This document shows, in pieces, positions 32,981 to 40,835 of a stretch of 64,000 nt of DNA. The position numbers and the translations under genes were made by a program. The DNA is taken from assembly GCF_021026095.1 (NCBI RefSeq), contig NZ_JAJNCU010000001.1, positions 682,001 through 746,000 of the forward strand, in the 5' to 3' direction. Within the stretch, counting starts at the first letter, position 1; every line of letters begins with the position of its first letter. The notes under the pieces were generated by a model. It did no database searches and was not told where the DNA came from. It saw only the letters and a list, made by a program, of their open reading frames with translations. This DNA comes from Salinicoccus halitifaciens. GTDB taxonomy: Bacteria > Bacillota > Bacilli > Staphylococcales > Salinicoccaceae.

Positions 32981-32984
32981 TTCT

Positions 32985-34544
32985 TTAATAATCCTTATAG
33001 TAATCGTCTGCCGGATCGGTTTCCGGACGGTCTTCAGCCGGCGGCTCCAGGCCGTCTTCTGCGTCCGCAGCCTCTGCTTCTCCGGTGTCTTCGGATGCGG
33101 ATTCCTCACTGTCCGTACCGTCATCCTCCACTTCCCTGTACTCCGCTTCGCCCTGTCCGGCTGAAGTGGATAAGTTATTCAGGAAGCCTTCGAGGTCAAA
33201 ACCTGTCATCTGCCCCATGCTTTCCTGGAGTTTTGCCATCGTGCCGGTGACGGTGTTCGGCAGTGAGTTTATCTGCTCGCCCTTGCCGCTGTCCAGGATG
33301 CGGATGGATTCCACATTGCTCAGGGATTCGCTCACGGCCCTTGCGAATTCAGGCATGATTGCGATCAGCTGCTCAAGGATGATGACATCCTTATGCTCGG
33401 CCATCGCCTTCGCACGGCGCTCGATCGCTTCTGCTTCGGCGAGGCTCTTCTCCCTGATGACTTCCGCTTCGGCCTTACCTTCGGCCATGCGGGCTTCCGC
33501 CCTTGCTTCAGCTTCTTTCGTCTGTGCATAGTAGTCCGCCTCGGCCTGCTGCCTTCTGATGGCGACCTGCTGACGTTCAAGCTCGACGTCGTTTTCACGT
33601 TCCATCTGGCGGAGCTTCAATTCGTTCTGCTTCTCCTGTTCGCGGATTTCAAGACGCTGCCTTTCGACTTCCAGGCGGCGTTCTTCCTCCTCGAGCATAC
33701 CCGCTGCCCTCGCGGCCGCATTTTCCTTCTCTGTTTCAGCAAGAATCTTCGCATCTTTGAGATCCTTTTCCTTACGGCTCTCTGCGATGTTCATCTCCCG
33801 CTTATACTGTTCATTGGAGATGTCCTCGTTGTCCTTCGCCTGCTGGATTTCCGTTTCACGCCTGTTTTCGGACTCCGCGATCTCCGCTTCTTTCTTGACC
33901 CTGGCAATCTGCGGACGACCCAGGTTTTCAAGGTAATTCTCATCATCCCTGAGGTCGGATAAGCCGAGTGATGTGATTTTGAAGCCCATCCGGTTCAGCT
34001 GGTCCTGTGCGATTTCACGCACCTGCTCGTTGAAGCTCTCACGGTCTTTATTGATCTGTTCGACCGTCATTTTGGATAATATCGCACGGAGATTCGAGTT
34101 CAGCACTTCGGAGATCTCATGCTCGATATCCTCCTGCTCCTTGCCGAGGAACTGCTCGGCATATTTGACGATGCCGTCCAGGTCATCGGCCACCTTGACG
34201 GTCGCCACCGCCTGACCGTAGATGCCGACGCCTTCCAGTGTGTAGACTTTCGGCGTCGAGATCTGCAGCTGGAATGATTTCAGCGAGACCCTCGTCCCTG
34301 TCTGGAACAGTTTCAACCTGTGCCCGCCGCCGCGGATGACTTTCATATAACGTCCTTGATCGTCTTTGTATATATTGGTCTCCTTCGTCTCGTCTCCGAG
34401 ATTCGGACCCGTGACGATCAGTGCTTCGTTGGAAGGCACCGTGCGGTATCTCGCTTTCATGAAGAGATACCAGCCGACCGCGGCGATCAGCAGCAGGGCG
34501 ATGATGCCTATAATGACAATTAATGTACCCGTCACTTCAAACAT
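32985..34544 (-). CDS. floT: Flotillin-like membrane scaffold protein
   Basis: 519-residue flotillin (YuaG/FloT type) that organises functional membrane microdomains. One N-terminal membrane segment (TLIVIIGIIALLLIAAVGWY, about 6-25), then the SPFH/band 7 domain (about 35-190), then a long charged coiled coil with Glu-Ala repeats, and a short hydrophobic C-terminal segment. The last 55 residues are an acidic tail. ATG 34542-34544 with AAAGGGG 7 bases before it; the frame is open 22 further codons without a ribosome site. No NfeD-type partner is adjacent, although Bacillus yuaG has one. Confidence 0.93.
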   Translation of the reverse strand: MFEVTGTLIVIIGIIALLLIAAVGWYLFMKARYRTVPSNEALIVTGPNLGDETKETNIYKDDQGRYMKVIRGGGHRLKLFQTGTRVSLKSFQLQISTPKVYTLEGVGIYGQAVATVKVADDLDGIVKYAEQFLGKEQEDIEHEISEVLNSNLRAILSKMTVEQINKDRESFNEQVREIAQDQLNRMGFKITSLGLSDLRDDENYLENLGRPQIARVKKEAEIAESENRRETEIQQAKDNEDISNEQYKREMNIAESRKEKDLKDAKILAETEKENAAARAAGMLEEEERRLEVERQRLEIREQEKQNELKLRQMERENDVELERQQVAIRRQQAEADYYAQTKEAEARAEARMAEGKAEAEVIREKSLAEAEAIERRAKAMAEHKDVIILEQLIAIMPEFARAVSESLSNVESIRILDSGKGEQINSLPNTVTGTMAKLQESMGQMTGFDLEGFLNNLSTSAGQGEAEYREVEDDGTDSEESASEDTGEAEAADAEDGLEPPAEDRPETDPADDYYKDY

Positions 34545-34935
34545 ATGTAAACCCCTTTCCATGTATGGTTGTTCTTCTTCAAGGTTTCCATAATTCACTT
34601 CCCGAGTCAATGAATTTCACGGATTCATGGAAACCAATCACCTTAAATGGAATATTATTTCATTTAAATTTTATAAAATTAATATGCATAATGTATATTA
34701 AACTTGCTATTCAGGAAAATCCGACTATAATTAATTAATAATTGAGAGCATATCAAAGGTGTTCTATATTAAACTACACCTTTATGCGGATAAATACCCA
34801 TTCAACACTTTATATCGTTTTCGAAATAAAATATCATAATAATTTTAATATTGTCCATTTCGTCAGTATGTTCCATCCAACACAATACATACCTGTACAT
34901 TACACAATCAGTTCTTCAATAATGGAGGTCATACA
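34545..34935. other. Divergent AT-rich regulatory region between floT and the glycosyltransferase
   Basis: 391 bases without a supported gene. Contains an inverted repeat GGTTTCCAT / ATGGAAACC (34583-34591 and 34627-34635) in the floT leader, a sigma-A promoter for the glycosyltransferase (34704-34731), and an AAAGGTGT / ACACCTTT stem-loop (34755-34783) inside its long leader. Confidence 0.6.
34704..34731 (+). promoter_or_regulatory. Sigma-A promoter of the glycosyltransferase
   Basis: TTGCTA, 16 bases, TATAAT. It leaves an unusually long leader of about 200 bases before the start codon. Confidence 0.65.
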
Positions 34936-36180
34936 ATGGACAATGCAGTCACTTTCATCACTTACCTGAATACATTCATGCTCATCTTCTTCACTGTGCT
35001 GTACAGTTATAAAATCATCTATATACTGGTCGCAATCCGGGCGAAAAGGCGGCACCGCCCTGAAGCCGTCTCCGTCTCCCATTTCAATAAATACGCCGTG
35101 ATCATCGCCGCAAGGAATGAAGCCCTCGTCATCGGACAGCTCATCGAAAGCATCAAAAATCAAAAGTATCCCGCTGAAAACATCGATATATTCGTGATTG
35201 CTGACAACTGCACTGACAATACGGCAGAAGTGGCAGAAAAGGCGGGCGCAATCGTCAGGGAACGTTTCAATGATAAGAAGGTCGGCAAGGGTTATGCATT
35301 GGACCACATGCTCGGAATCATCGAAGATGAATACTCCGACAGGCAGTACGACGGCTTTTTCATCTTCGACGCCGACAACCTCCTCGAGGAAAACTATGTG
35401 GCGAAGATGAACGACACCTTCAACCGGGATTACAGGATCGTCACGAGCTACAGGAACTCCAAAAACTTCGACACGAATTGGATTTCCTCCGGCTATTCCA
35501 TCTGGTTCCTGCACGAGGCGGAATACGTCAACCGGCCGAGGATGCAGCTGAATAACAGCGGCGCAATCTCCGGCACCGGCTTCCTCGTCGGTGCGGATGT
35601 ATTCCGGGAGAACGGCGGCTGGGTGCATCACCTGCTGACGGAGGATATCGAATTCACGGTTTCCCAGGTGCTGAGGGGCGAGAAGATCGGCTACAGCGAT
35701 GCCATGTTCTACGATGAACAGCCCGTCACCTTCAATCAGTCCTGGAGGCAGAGGATGCGCTGGGCCAAAGGCATCTTCAGCGGCAAAGGCAACAGCTTCT
35801 CATGCTTTGATATGGCAATGACCATCATGCCCGCCCTGCTGCTCACTTTTTTCAGCGTCGCCATCAACGGCTTCTTCTTCCTTGCCGGTCTGCTGATCTG
35901 GGATCTCGATGGCAACAAGGCGATCATACTGGCGACATCCACTGCATTCCTCGGCACCATCTCGTGGATTTACCTCATGCTCTTCATCATAGGTGCCATC
36001 ACGATGATGAGTGAGAGGAGTAAAGTCCATTGTGCCGGGTGGAAAAAAGTGGCCTACACTTTCACTTTCCCGCTTTTCATGCTGACTTATATACCGATTG
36101 CCCTTACAGCTCTTTTCAAAGATGTCGAATGGCAGCCGATCGCCCATACCGAAGCAAAATCAATCGAGGAAATGCAATAG
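34936..36180 (+). CDS. Membrane glycosyltransferase family 2
   Basis: 414-residue processive-type GT2. One N-terminal helix (TYLNTFMLIFFTVLYSY), the GT-A domain with the nucleotide-sugar motifs ARNEALVIGQLIES, IADNCTDNT, the metal-binding FDADN (DxD), the acceptor Asp in TEDIEF and the product-binding QRMRW, then three or four C-terminal helices. This is the layout of hyaluronan/cellulose/N-acetylglucosamine polymerases and of IcaA; the sugar and polymer are not readable. It stands alone with no export or modification partners. ATG 34936 with GGAGG upstream. Confidence 0.9.
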   Translation: MDNAVTFITYLNTFMLIFFTVLYSYKIIYILVAIRAKRRHRPEAVSVSHFNKYAVIIAARNEALVIGQLIESIKNQKYPAENIDIFVIADNCTDNTAEVAEKAGAIVRERFNDKKVGKGYALDHMLGIIEDEYSDRQYDGFFIFDADNLLEENYVAKMNDTFNRDYRIVTSYRNSKNFDTNWISSGYSIWFLHEAEYVNRPRMQLNNSGAISGTGFLVGADVFRENGGWVHHLLTEDIEFTVSQVLRGEKIGYSDAMFYDEQPVTFNQSWRQRMRWAKGIFSGKGNSFSCFDMAMTIMPALLLTFFSVAINGFFFLAGLLIWDLDGNKAIILATSTAFLGTISWIYLMLFIIGAITMMSERSKVHCAGWKKVAYTFTFPLFMLTYIPIALTALFKDVEWQPIAHTEAKSIEEMQ

Positions 36181-36187
36181 GGAGACG

Positions 36188-36212
36188 ACCGTCCAGTGGG
36201 ACGGTTTTTTTC
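36188..36212 (+). terminator. Terminator of the glycosyltransferase gene
   Basis: ACCGTCC / GGACGGT with an AGTG loop followed by TTTTTTC. Confidence 0.93.
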
Positions 36213-36252
36213 TTTTGACGTCTTGATTTATAAGCTAAATAAATATATTGGC

Positions 36253-36277
36253 GTTTAGCGCCTTATTATGAGGGAAT
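36253..36277 (+). promoter_or_regulatory. Sigma-B promoter of the DUF378 gene
   Basis: GTTTAG, 13 bases, GGGAAT, 36 bases before the start codon; one difference from the -35 consensus and a consensus-type -10. Confidence 0.72.
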
Positions 36278-36313
36278 ACTTTCAGTAACATGAAATAATA
36301 AGGAGGAGAATTT

Positions 36314-36829
36314 ATGAAAGCATTGGACATGGCTGCTTTGGCACTTGTGATCATAGGCGGCTTGAACTGGCTTCTGGTGGGATTGTTTGAATTCGACCTT
36401 GTAGCCTCCATCTTTGGAAGTCAGGAGAACATCGGTGCCAAAATAGTCTACATCCTGGTCGGTCTCGCAGCTCTGTACTCCTTAAAGTTCTTTGGTCATA
36501 TCAACGATCATCATGAACGCGCTGAGGACACCAACAGAGTGACGGGGACAGGTACGACGCGCACAGACGCTGACAGAACAACCGGGACGACAGGTGCTGA
36601 TGCCAGGACTGCCGGTATATCCAACGAATCCAAGGAAGTCGGCCCTACAGCGGGTTCCACTAAAAACAAGCCTATGGATGCCGACACACGCACAGGCACT
36701 GATACAAGGACCACTGGTATGTCCGAGGAAGTCGACCCTACAACAGGCTCCACAAAAAACAAACCTGTAGATGTTGATACGCGCACAGGCGCTGATACAA
36801 GGGATCTTGATGATACGGACAGAAGATAA
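36314..36829 (+). CDS. DUF378 membrane protein with repetitive hydrophilic tail
   Basis: 171 residues. The N-terminal 62 residues are a DUF378 domain with two membrane helices (LALVIIGGLNWLLVGLFEFD and KIVYILVGLAALYSLKFF). The rest is a Thr/Asp/Gly/Arg-rich, disordered tail with an internal duplication: the block P-T-x-G-S-T-K-N-K-P-(M/V)-D-x-D-T-R-T-G-x-D-T-R occurs twice, about 35 residues apart, and shorter T-G-T-T pieces precede it. DUF378 function is unknown. RBS AAGGAGGAG. The sigma-B promoter suggests a general-stress membrane protein. Confidence 0.82.
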   Translation: MKALDMAALALVIIGGLNWLLVGLFEFDLVASIFGSQENIGAKIVYILVGLAALYSLKFFGHINDHHERAEDTNRVTGTGTTRTDADRTTGTTGADARTAGISNESKEVGPTAGSTKNKPMDADTRTGTDTRTTGMSEEVDPTTGSTKNKPVDVDTRTGADTRDLDDTDRR

Positions 36830-36863
36830 GAGTGAAATGTATTCCTGATATTTGATACTTTTT

Positions 36864-36896
36864 AAGCCCTGCCCGGGAATCGACCGGACAGGGCTT
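36864..36896 (+). terminator. Terminator of the DUF378 gene
   Basis: AAGCCCTG / CAGGGCTT with an inner CCGG pairing, followed by TTTAA. Confidence 0.9.
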
Positions 36897-36951
36897 TTTA
36901 ATTCAGGTTTTAAATGATTCGAGTCACTTTCCTGGATGAAATGCTATCTTT

Positions 36952-38136
36952 TTATGATTTTCCGTTCAGCATGCCGTACCAGTACATATACGGCAGCATG
37001 TTTTTCTTGAACTGATAGAAGAGCTTCTTATCATCCGACTGATCCAGGAACGTCGTCTCTTTTGGAATCTTATCGTAGCCGAACTCAGCCAGGATCAGTT
37101 CACCGTATTCCGTCGCGACCGGACAGGCGGTCTTGCCGTCATACATATGGGTCGGATCTTCATCATTCATGCGCTGGATCAGATTGTCTACGAGTATCGG
37201 CAGCTGCTGCCTCACGGCACCGCCCATCTTCACCGTCGGCAGATTGGAAGCATCCCCCAAAGAGAAGACCGTCGTATAAGTCTTGTGCATCATCGTATGG
37301 GGATCGACGTCCACCCACCCTTCCGCGTCCAGCAGTCCGGACCCCTTCAAAGCATCCGGGCCGTGCATCGGCGGTGTAATGACGAGCATTTCAAAAGGCA
37401 CGACATGTGTCTCACCGGTCTGATGATTTTGGAAGACTGCTTCTTTTTCCCTGCCCCTTACCTCGATCAGCTCTTCATTCAGCTTATAATCTATATTCTT
37501 CTTTTCAAGCTGTTCGACCAGGCTGTCGCTGTATTTCTTCACTTCGAATATTTCCGGGCGCCCGCTTCTGAAGACGACATTGACATCGCGTTCGTGCTTT
37601 TTGACGAAGTCATCCATCGTGAATATGGAATTTTCCGCCGAGACCCCGCCTTTGATCTGGGACAGTGGTTTCGTCACAACTATATTCCCTGTCCTTACAC
37701 TTTTCAGGGATTCATAAGTGTAGTCCACTAAATTATAGACATAATTCGTACACACCCGGTTTTTGCCGAGTGACTCCCTCGCACCCTTGATGGCGTCAAA
37801 ATCAAGCTCAAGACCCATCGCGACGATCAGGAAATCGTAGCTCACGGTCTTACCGCCTGCAGTCACTTCACGCTTCACCGGATCCACACTGTCAACAAAG
37901 GCCTTCATCCACCTGGCACCTTTCGGGATGACCTTCTCCATCGGTTTCTTCGTCGCCTCACTCTTCACTTCCCCGCTGCCGACGAGCGGCCAGCCCGGCT
38001 GGAAGAAGTGGTAATCACCCGGCTCTATGATGAGTACTTCATTTTTCAAATCTTTCTTCTTGCTCAATATGCGGCTTGCAGTCGATATGCCCCCGGCACC
38101 CCCGCCGAGGACGATCAGACGAAAATGACTCTTCAT
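36952..38136 (-). CDS. Sulfide:quinone oxidoreductase-like flavoprotein, one redox Cys missing
   Basis: 394-residue FAD protein of the SQR/HMT2 type. FAD fold VLGGGAGGISTASRIL, the HFFQPGWPLVGSG segment and FSLGDASNLP are present. Active SQRs use two cysteines for the sulfide-to-persulfide step, one in KCxGAPQK and one in a TxCP segment. Here the late one is kept (Cys338, TACPVATEYG), as is Cys129, but the first catalytic one is replaced (IKGGVSAENS, about 161-170). So classical SQR chemistry is doubtful; it may be a related quinone reductase. The C-terminus is amphipathic as in membrane-associated SQRs. ATG 38134-38136 with GGAGG. Confidence 0.82.
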   Translation of the reverse strand: MKSHFRLIVLGGGAGGISTASRILSKKKDLKNEVLIIEPGDYHFFQPGWPLVGSGEVKSEATKKPMEKVIPKGARWMKAFVDSVDPVKREVTAGGKTVSYDFLIVAMGLELDFDAIKGARESLGKNRVCTNYVYNLVDYTYESLKSVRTGNIVVTKPLSQIKGGVSAENSIFTMDDFVKKHERDVNVVFRSGRPEIFEVKKYSDSLVEQLEKKNIDYKLNEELIEVRGREKEAVFQNHQTGETHVVPFEMLVITPPMHGPDALKGSGLLDAEGWVDVDPHTMMHKTYTTVFSLGDASNLPTVKMGGAVRQQLPILVDNLIQRMNDEDPTHMYDGKTACPVATEYGELILAEFGYDKIPKETTFLDQSDDKKLFYQFKKNMLPYMYWYGMLNGKS

Positions 38137-38148
38137 AGTGCACCTCCA

Positions 38149-38173
38149 TTAAGATAGAAAATCCTTATCTTAA
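38149..38173. promoter_or_regulatory. Palindrome immediately upstream of the SQR-like gene
   Basis: Perfect 8-base arms TTAAGATA / TATCTTAA separated by 9 bases, 12 bases before the start codon. A GGGTAT element lies just upstream. Position fits a repressor operator or a leader hairpin. Confidence 0.45.
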
Positions 38174-38242
38174 CTTTCATACCCGTATATTGATGAAATC
38201 ATTCGTGATCCGAGGGCACTGCACAATAAATAACTCCATTGC

Positions 38243-39121
38243 TTAAGTTTTTGCATATTCCTCCCGCCGTTCACTCCAAAGGAAGATGTAGACACCGATA
38301 AGCACGATCATTCCACCCGTTAGCTGAAGGGGCCCCAGTGTTTCCGACAATATGAAGAAGGCGAGTATGGATGCGCCCACAGGTTCAAGCAGCATGGCCA
38401 TGGACACGGTGGTCGGGCTCACATCATACAGCAGGTAGTTGAATATGACGTGTGCAATGGTCGGGAAAATCGCAAGCAGTATGAATAACAGCCACTCCAC
38501 CGGCGGGTATGCCGTCAGGGCGGTCCCGGTGATGATGTTGTAGATCAATAAAAATACACCGGCAATGGCGAATACGATGAAACTGTAGACCCAGTGTTTA
38601 AGATTGCGCACCGCATTCTGTCCGATCATGAAGTAGCATACGACGGCCACCGCGCCGAGGAATGAAAGGAAGTTGCCGGTGATGGCGCTCAAGTCCGTAA
38701 AACTGAAATCCCCCCAGCTGATGAGGACGACCCCGAGGAATGAGATGAACACCGAAACCGCCGCCCTGAGGCTCACTTTCTCTTTATAGACCAGGTACGC
38801 CCCCACCATCGCAATGATCGGCTGCAGTGCAAGTATGACCGTCGAACTTGCCACAGACGTCAGATGCAGGGATTCGAACCAGAAGCCGAAATGCATGGCG
38901 AGGAACAACCCTGCAAAAATCAGCGCCCCCCACTCCCGCACCGTCAATTTCAGGAACTCTTGCCTGTATTTATAGACGACCGGCAGCAGCAGGAGGCTTG
39001 CGAAGAACATCCTGTACATGCTGATGATGCTTGCCGGTGCCCCTGAAAGCTTTACGAAAATTGCGGCAAACGCGATGCAGACGACGGAGATGCCGAGTAA
39101 GACGATCACGGATTTCTTCAT
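38243..39121 (-). CDS. EamA/DMT-family transporter
   Basis: 292-residue integral membrane protein with ten hydrophobic helices arranged as two EamA repeats (about 1-140 and 150-285). The family exports amino acids, nucleosides or other small metabolites; the substrate cannot be predicted. Two in-frame ATGs (39131-39133 and 39119-39121) are possible; the G-rich ribosome site almost abuts the first, so the second (MKKSVI) is used with reservation. Stands alone on the minus strand, 106 bases upstream of the SQR-like gene. Confidence 0.85.
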   Translation of the reverse strand: MKKSVIVLLGISVVCIAFAAIFVKLSGAPASIISMYRMFFASLLLLPVVYKYRQEFLKLTVREWGALIFAGLFLAMHFGFWFESLHLTSVASSTVILALQPIIAMVGAYLVYKEKVSLRAAVSVFISFLGVVLISWGDFSFTDLSAITGNFLSFLGAVAVVCYFMIGQNAVRNLKHWVYSFIVFAIAGVFLLIYNIITGTALTAYPPVEWLLFILLAIFPTIAHVIFNYLLYDVSPTTVSMAMLLEPVGASILAFFILSETLGPLQLTGGMIVLIGVYIFLWSERREEYAKT

Positions 39122-39269
39122 TATGTATCTCATCCCCCTTCCGCATACTCTTTTTTAAGCGGACTTCAATCCCTTTAATGATATCAGACAATGATTGAAT
39201 TTTGCGACAGTTTTGCCGCATGCAGCACCCATCCTGCCATCTTTAAGCTGCGGGGAGGTGTCGCCGGCT

Positions 39270-39295
39270 GTTTAATTTCTGCCATCAAAGGGAAC
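39270..39295 (+). promoter_or_regulatory. Sigma-B promoter of the four-helix copper protein gene
   Basis: GTTTAA, 14 bases, GGGAAC: a consensus -35 and a one-off -10, 40 bases before the start codon. Confidence 0.7.
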
Positions 39296-39335
39296 ATGGA
39301 ATTTAAATCCATAAATATTTCAAGGAGGATTCGAT

Positions 39336-39656
39336 ATGGCTCAAGCAAATGAGAAGCTGCTGCAGGTGGTGCATGAATGCATGGAGGCATGCAACAACTG
39401 TTATGACGCATGCCTGAAGGAAGATGATGTGGGCATGATGGCTGAATGTATACGCATGGACAGGGAATGTGCGGATATATGTTCCTATCTTGAACAGGCG
39501 ATCACGAGGGATTCACCGTTCGTGACCGAACTCACGCAAGTTTGTGCGACCATCTGTGAAGCATGCGGCCAGGAATGTGAGAAGCATGACCATGACCACT
39601 GCCAGCGCTGTGCCGAAGCGTGCTTCAGATGCGCCGAAGCATGCAGGGCAGCATAG
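39336..39656 (+). CDS. Four-helix bundle copper-binding protein (DUF326)
   Basis: 106 residues with 14 cysteines placed along helices in C-x2-C and C-x3-C patterns (CMEACNNCYDAC, CIRMDRECADIC, CATICEACGQEC, CQRCAEACFRCAEAC), plus a His-rich loop (KHDHDHC). This is the DUF326/Csp-type four-helix bundle whose cysteines face the bundle core and store Cu(I). No signal peptide, so it would act in the cytosol as Csp3 does. ATG 39336 with AAGGAGG. Sigma-B promoter upstream, terminator downstream, so one stress-induced gene. Confidence 0.9.
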   Translation: MAQANEKLLQVVHECMEACNNCYDACLKEDDVGMMAECIRMDRECADICSYLEQAITRDSPFVTELTQVCATICEACGQECEKHDHDHCQRCAEACFRCAEACRAA

Positions 39657-39685
39657 ACCCAAACAGAAATTATCAATCCGGTTCA

Positions 39686-39710
39686 CAGGCCACACAAGTG
39701 GCCTGTTTTT
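39686..39710 (+). terminator. Terminator of the copper protein gene
   Basis: CAGGCCAC / GTGGCCTG with ACAA loop, followed by TTTTTA. Confidence 0.93.
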
Positions 39711-39746
39711 ATGAAATTATGATCATATTTTTAGAGGGGGATTATC

Positions 39747-40754
39747 GTGAAGAATGAACAAATTGTTTTGGCTAAGCGCCCGGACGGGGTGCCCGGCGAT
39801 GAAGTTTTCAGATATGAAGAAGTTGAAACGGACTCACCCGGTGTCGGGGAACTGCTGATAGAAAGTGTCTATATATCAGTCGATCCATACATGCGCGGAA
39901 GGATGAACGATGCAAAGTCCTACGCGGAACCGTTCAAGATCGATGAGCCGCTGGCCGGCCATGTTGTCGGCAAAGTCGCAGAATCCAATGCGGACGGTTT
40001 TGAAAGCGGGGATGTCGTGACGGGGGCATTGCCATGGAAGAAATTCAATACCGTCCCGTCAGATTCGGTCGATAAAGTGCCGTCGACGGAAGTGCCGCTG
40101 TATTTATACCTCAGCACGCTCGGCATGCCGGGACACACCGCCTACGGTGGTTTATTGAATATAGGAAAGCCTCAGGAAGGCGAAACCGTCGTCGTCTCGG
40201 CAGCATCCGGTGCCGTGGGGTCCGTCGTCGGACAGATCGCCAAAATCAAAGGCGCAAGAGTCGTCGGTATTGCAGGCGGTCCTGAAAAAGTGAAGCACCT
40301 CACCGACAATCTCGGGTTCGATGAAGGTGTCGACTACAAGGCCGATGATTATGCCGAAAGGCTTGCTGAAGCTGTCCCTGACGGGATAGATGTGTATTTC
40401 GAAAATGTCGGCGGCTCCGTGTCGGATGAGGTGTTCAACCATTTGAACCGTTTTGCCAGAATACCAGTATGCGGTGCAATTTCGGCCTACAACAGCAAAG
40501 AAGACAACGGCCCGCGCGTACAGACCAAGCTGATTAAATCACAGGCGCTGATGCAGGGGTTCCTCGTCGGCCAATTCAAGGATGATGCCAAAAACGCCAG
40601 CGAGCAGCTCGCGAAATGGATAGAAGAAGGGAAGATCAAATCCGAAGTCTCCATTGAGGAAGGCTTTGATAAGCTGCCGAAGGCATTCAGGAATTTATTC
40701 ACCGGAGAGAACTTAGGCAAACAGATCGTCAAAGTGTCGGATGCGCTGGATTGA
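39747..40754 (+). CDS. NADP-dependent MDR oxidoreductase (PTGR/CurA-like)
   Basis: 335-residue zinc-free medium-chain reductase of the leukotriene B4 dehydrogenase/CurA group, which reduces the C=C bond of enones and other reactive carbonyls. N-terminal SVDPYMRGRMND is the family signature. The Rossmann motif is AASGAVGSVVGQIAKIKG, with the NADP-phosphate-binding Lys in GGPEKVKHL, and DVYFENVGG follows. GTG start at 39747, 6 bases after GAGGGGG. Likely a detoxification enzyme; monocistronic. Confidence 0.9.
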   Translation: MKNEQIVLAKRPDGVPGDEVFRYEEVETDSPGVGELLIESVYISVDPYMRGRMNDAKSYAEPFKIDEPLAGHVVGKVAESNADGFESGDVVTGALPWKKFNTVPSDSVDKVPSTEVPLYLYLSTLGMPGHTAYGGLLNIGKPQEGETVVVSAASGAVGSVVGQIAKIKGARVVGIAGGPEKVKHLTDNLGFDEGVDYKADDYAERLAEAVPDGIDVYFENVGGSVSDEVFNHLNRFARIPVCGAISAYNSKEDNGPRVQTKLIKSQALMQGFLVGQFKDDAKNASEQLAKWIEEGKIKSEVSIEEGFDKLPKAFRNLFTGENLGKQIVKVSDALD

Positions 40755-40787
40755 AACAGCTGAACACTTTTAAAAATTCTGATCAAA

Positions 40788-40821
40788 GTTAAACCCACCA
40801 GCATAGACTGGTGGGTTTAAC
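40788..40821. terminator. Bidirectional terminator between convergent genes
   Basis: GTTAAACCCACCAG and CTGGTGGGTTTAAC form 14 perfect base pairs around a 6-base loop. Confidence 0.92.
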
Positions 40822-40835
40822 TGTTTCAAATTGTT

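Noticed and set aside
34790-34830. Sigma-B promoter for floT (GGGTAT on the minus strand)
   Set aside because: No GTTT or GATT element at the proper distance upstream and about 270 bases from the start codon.
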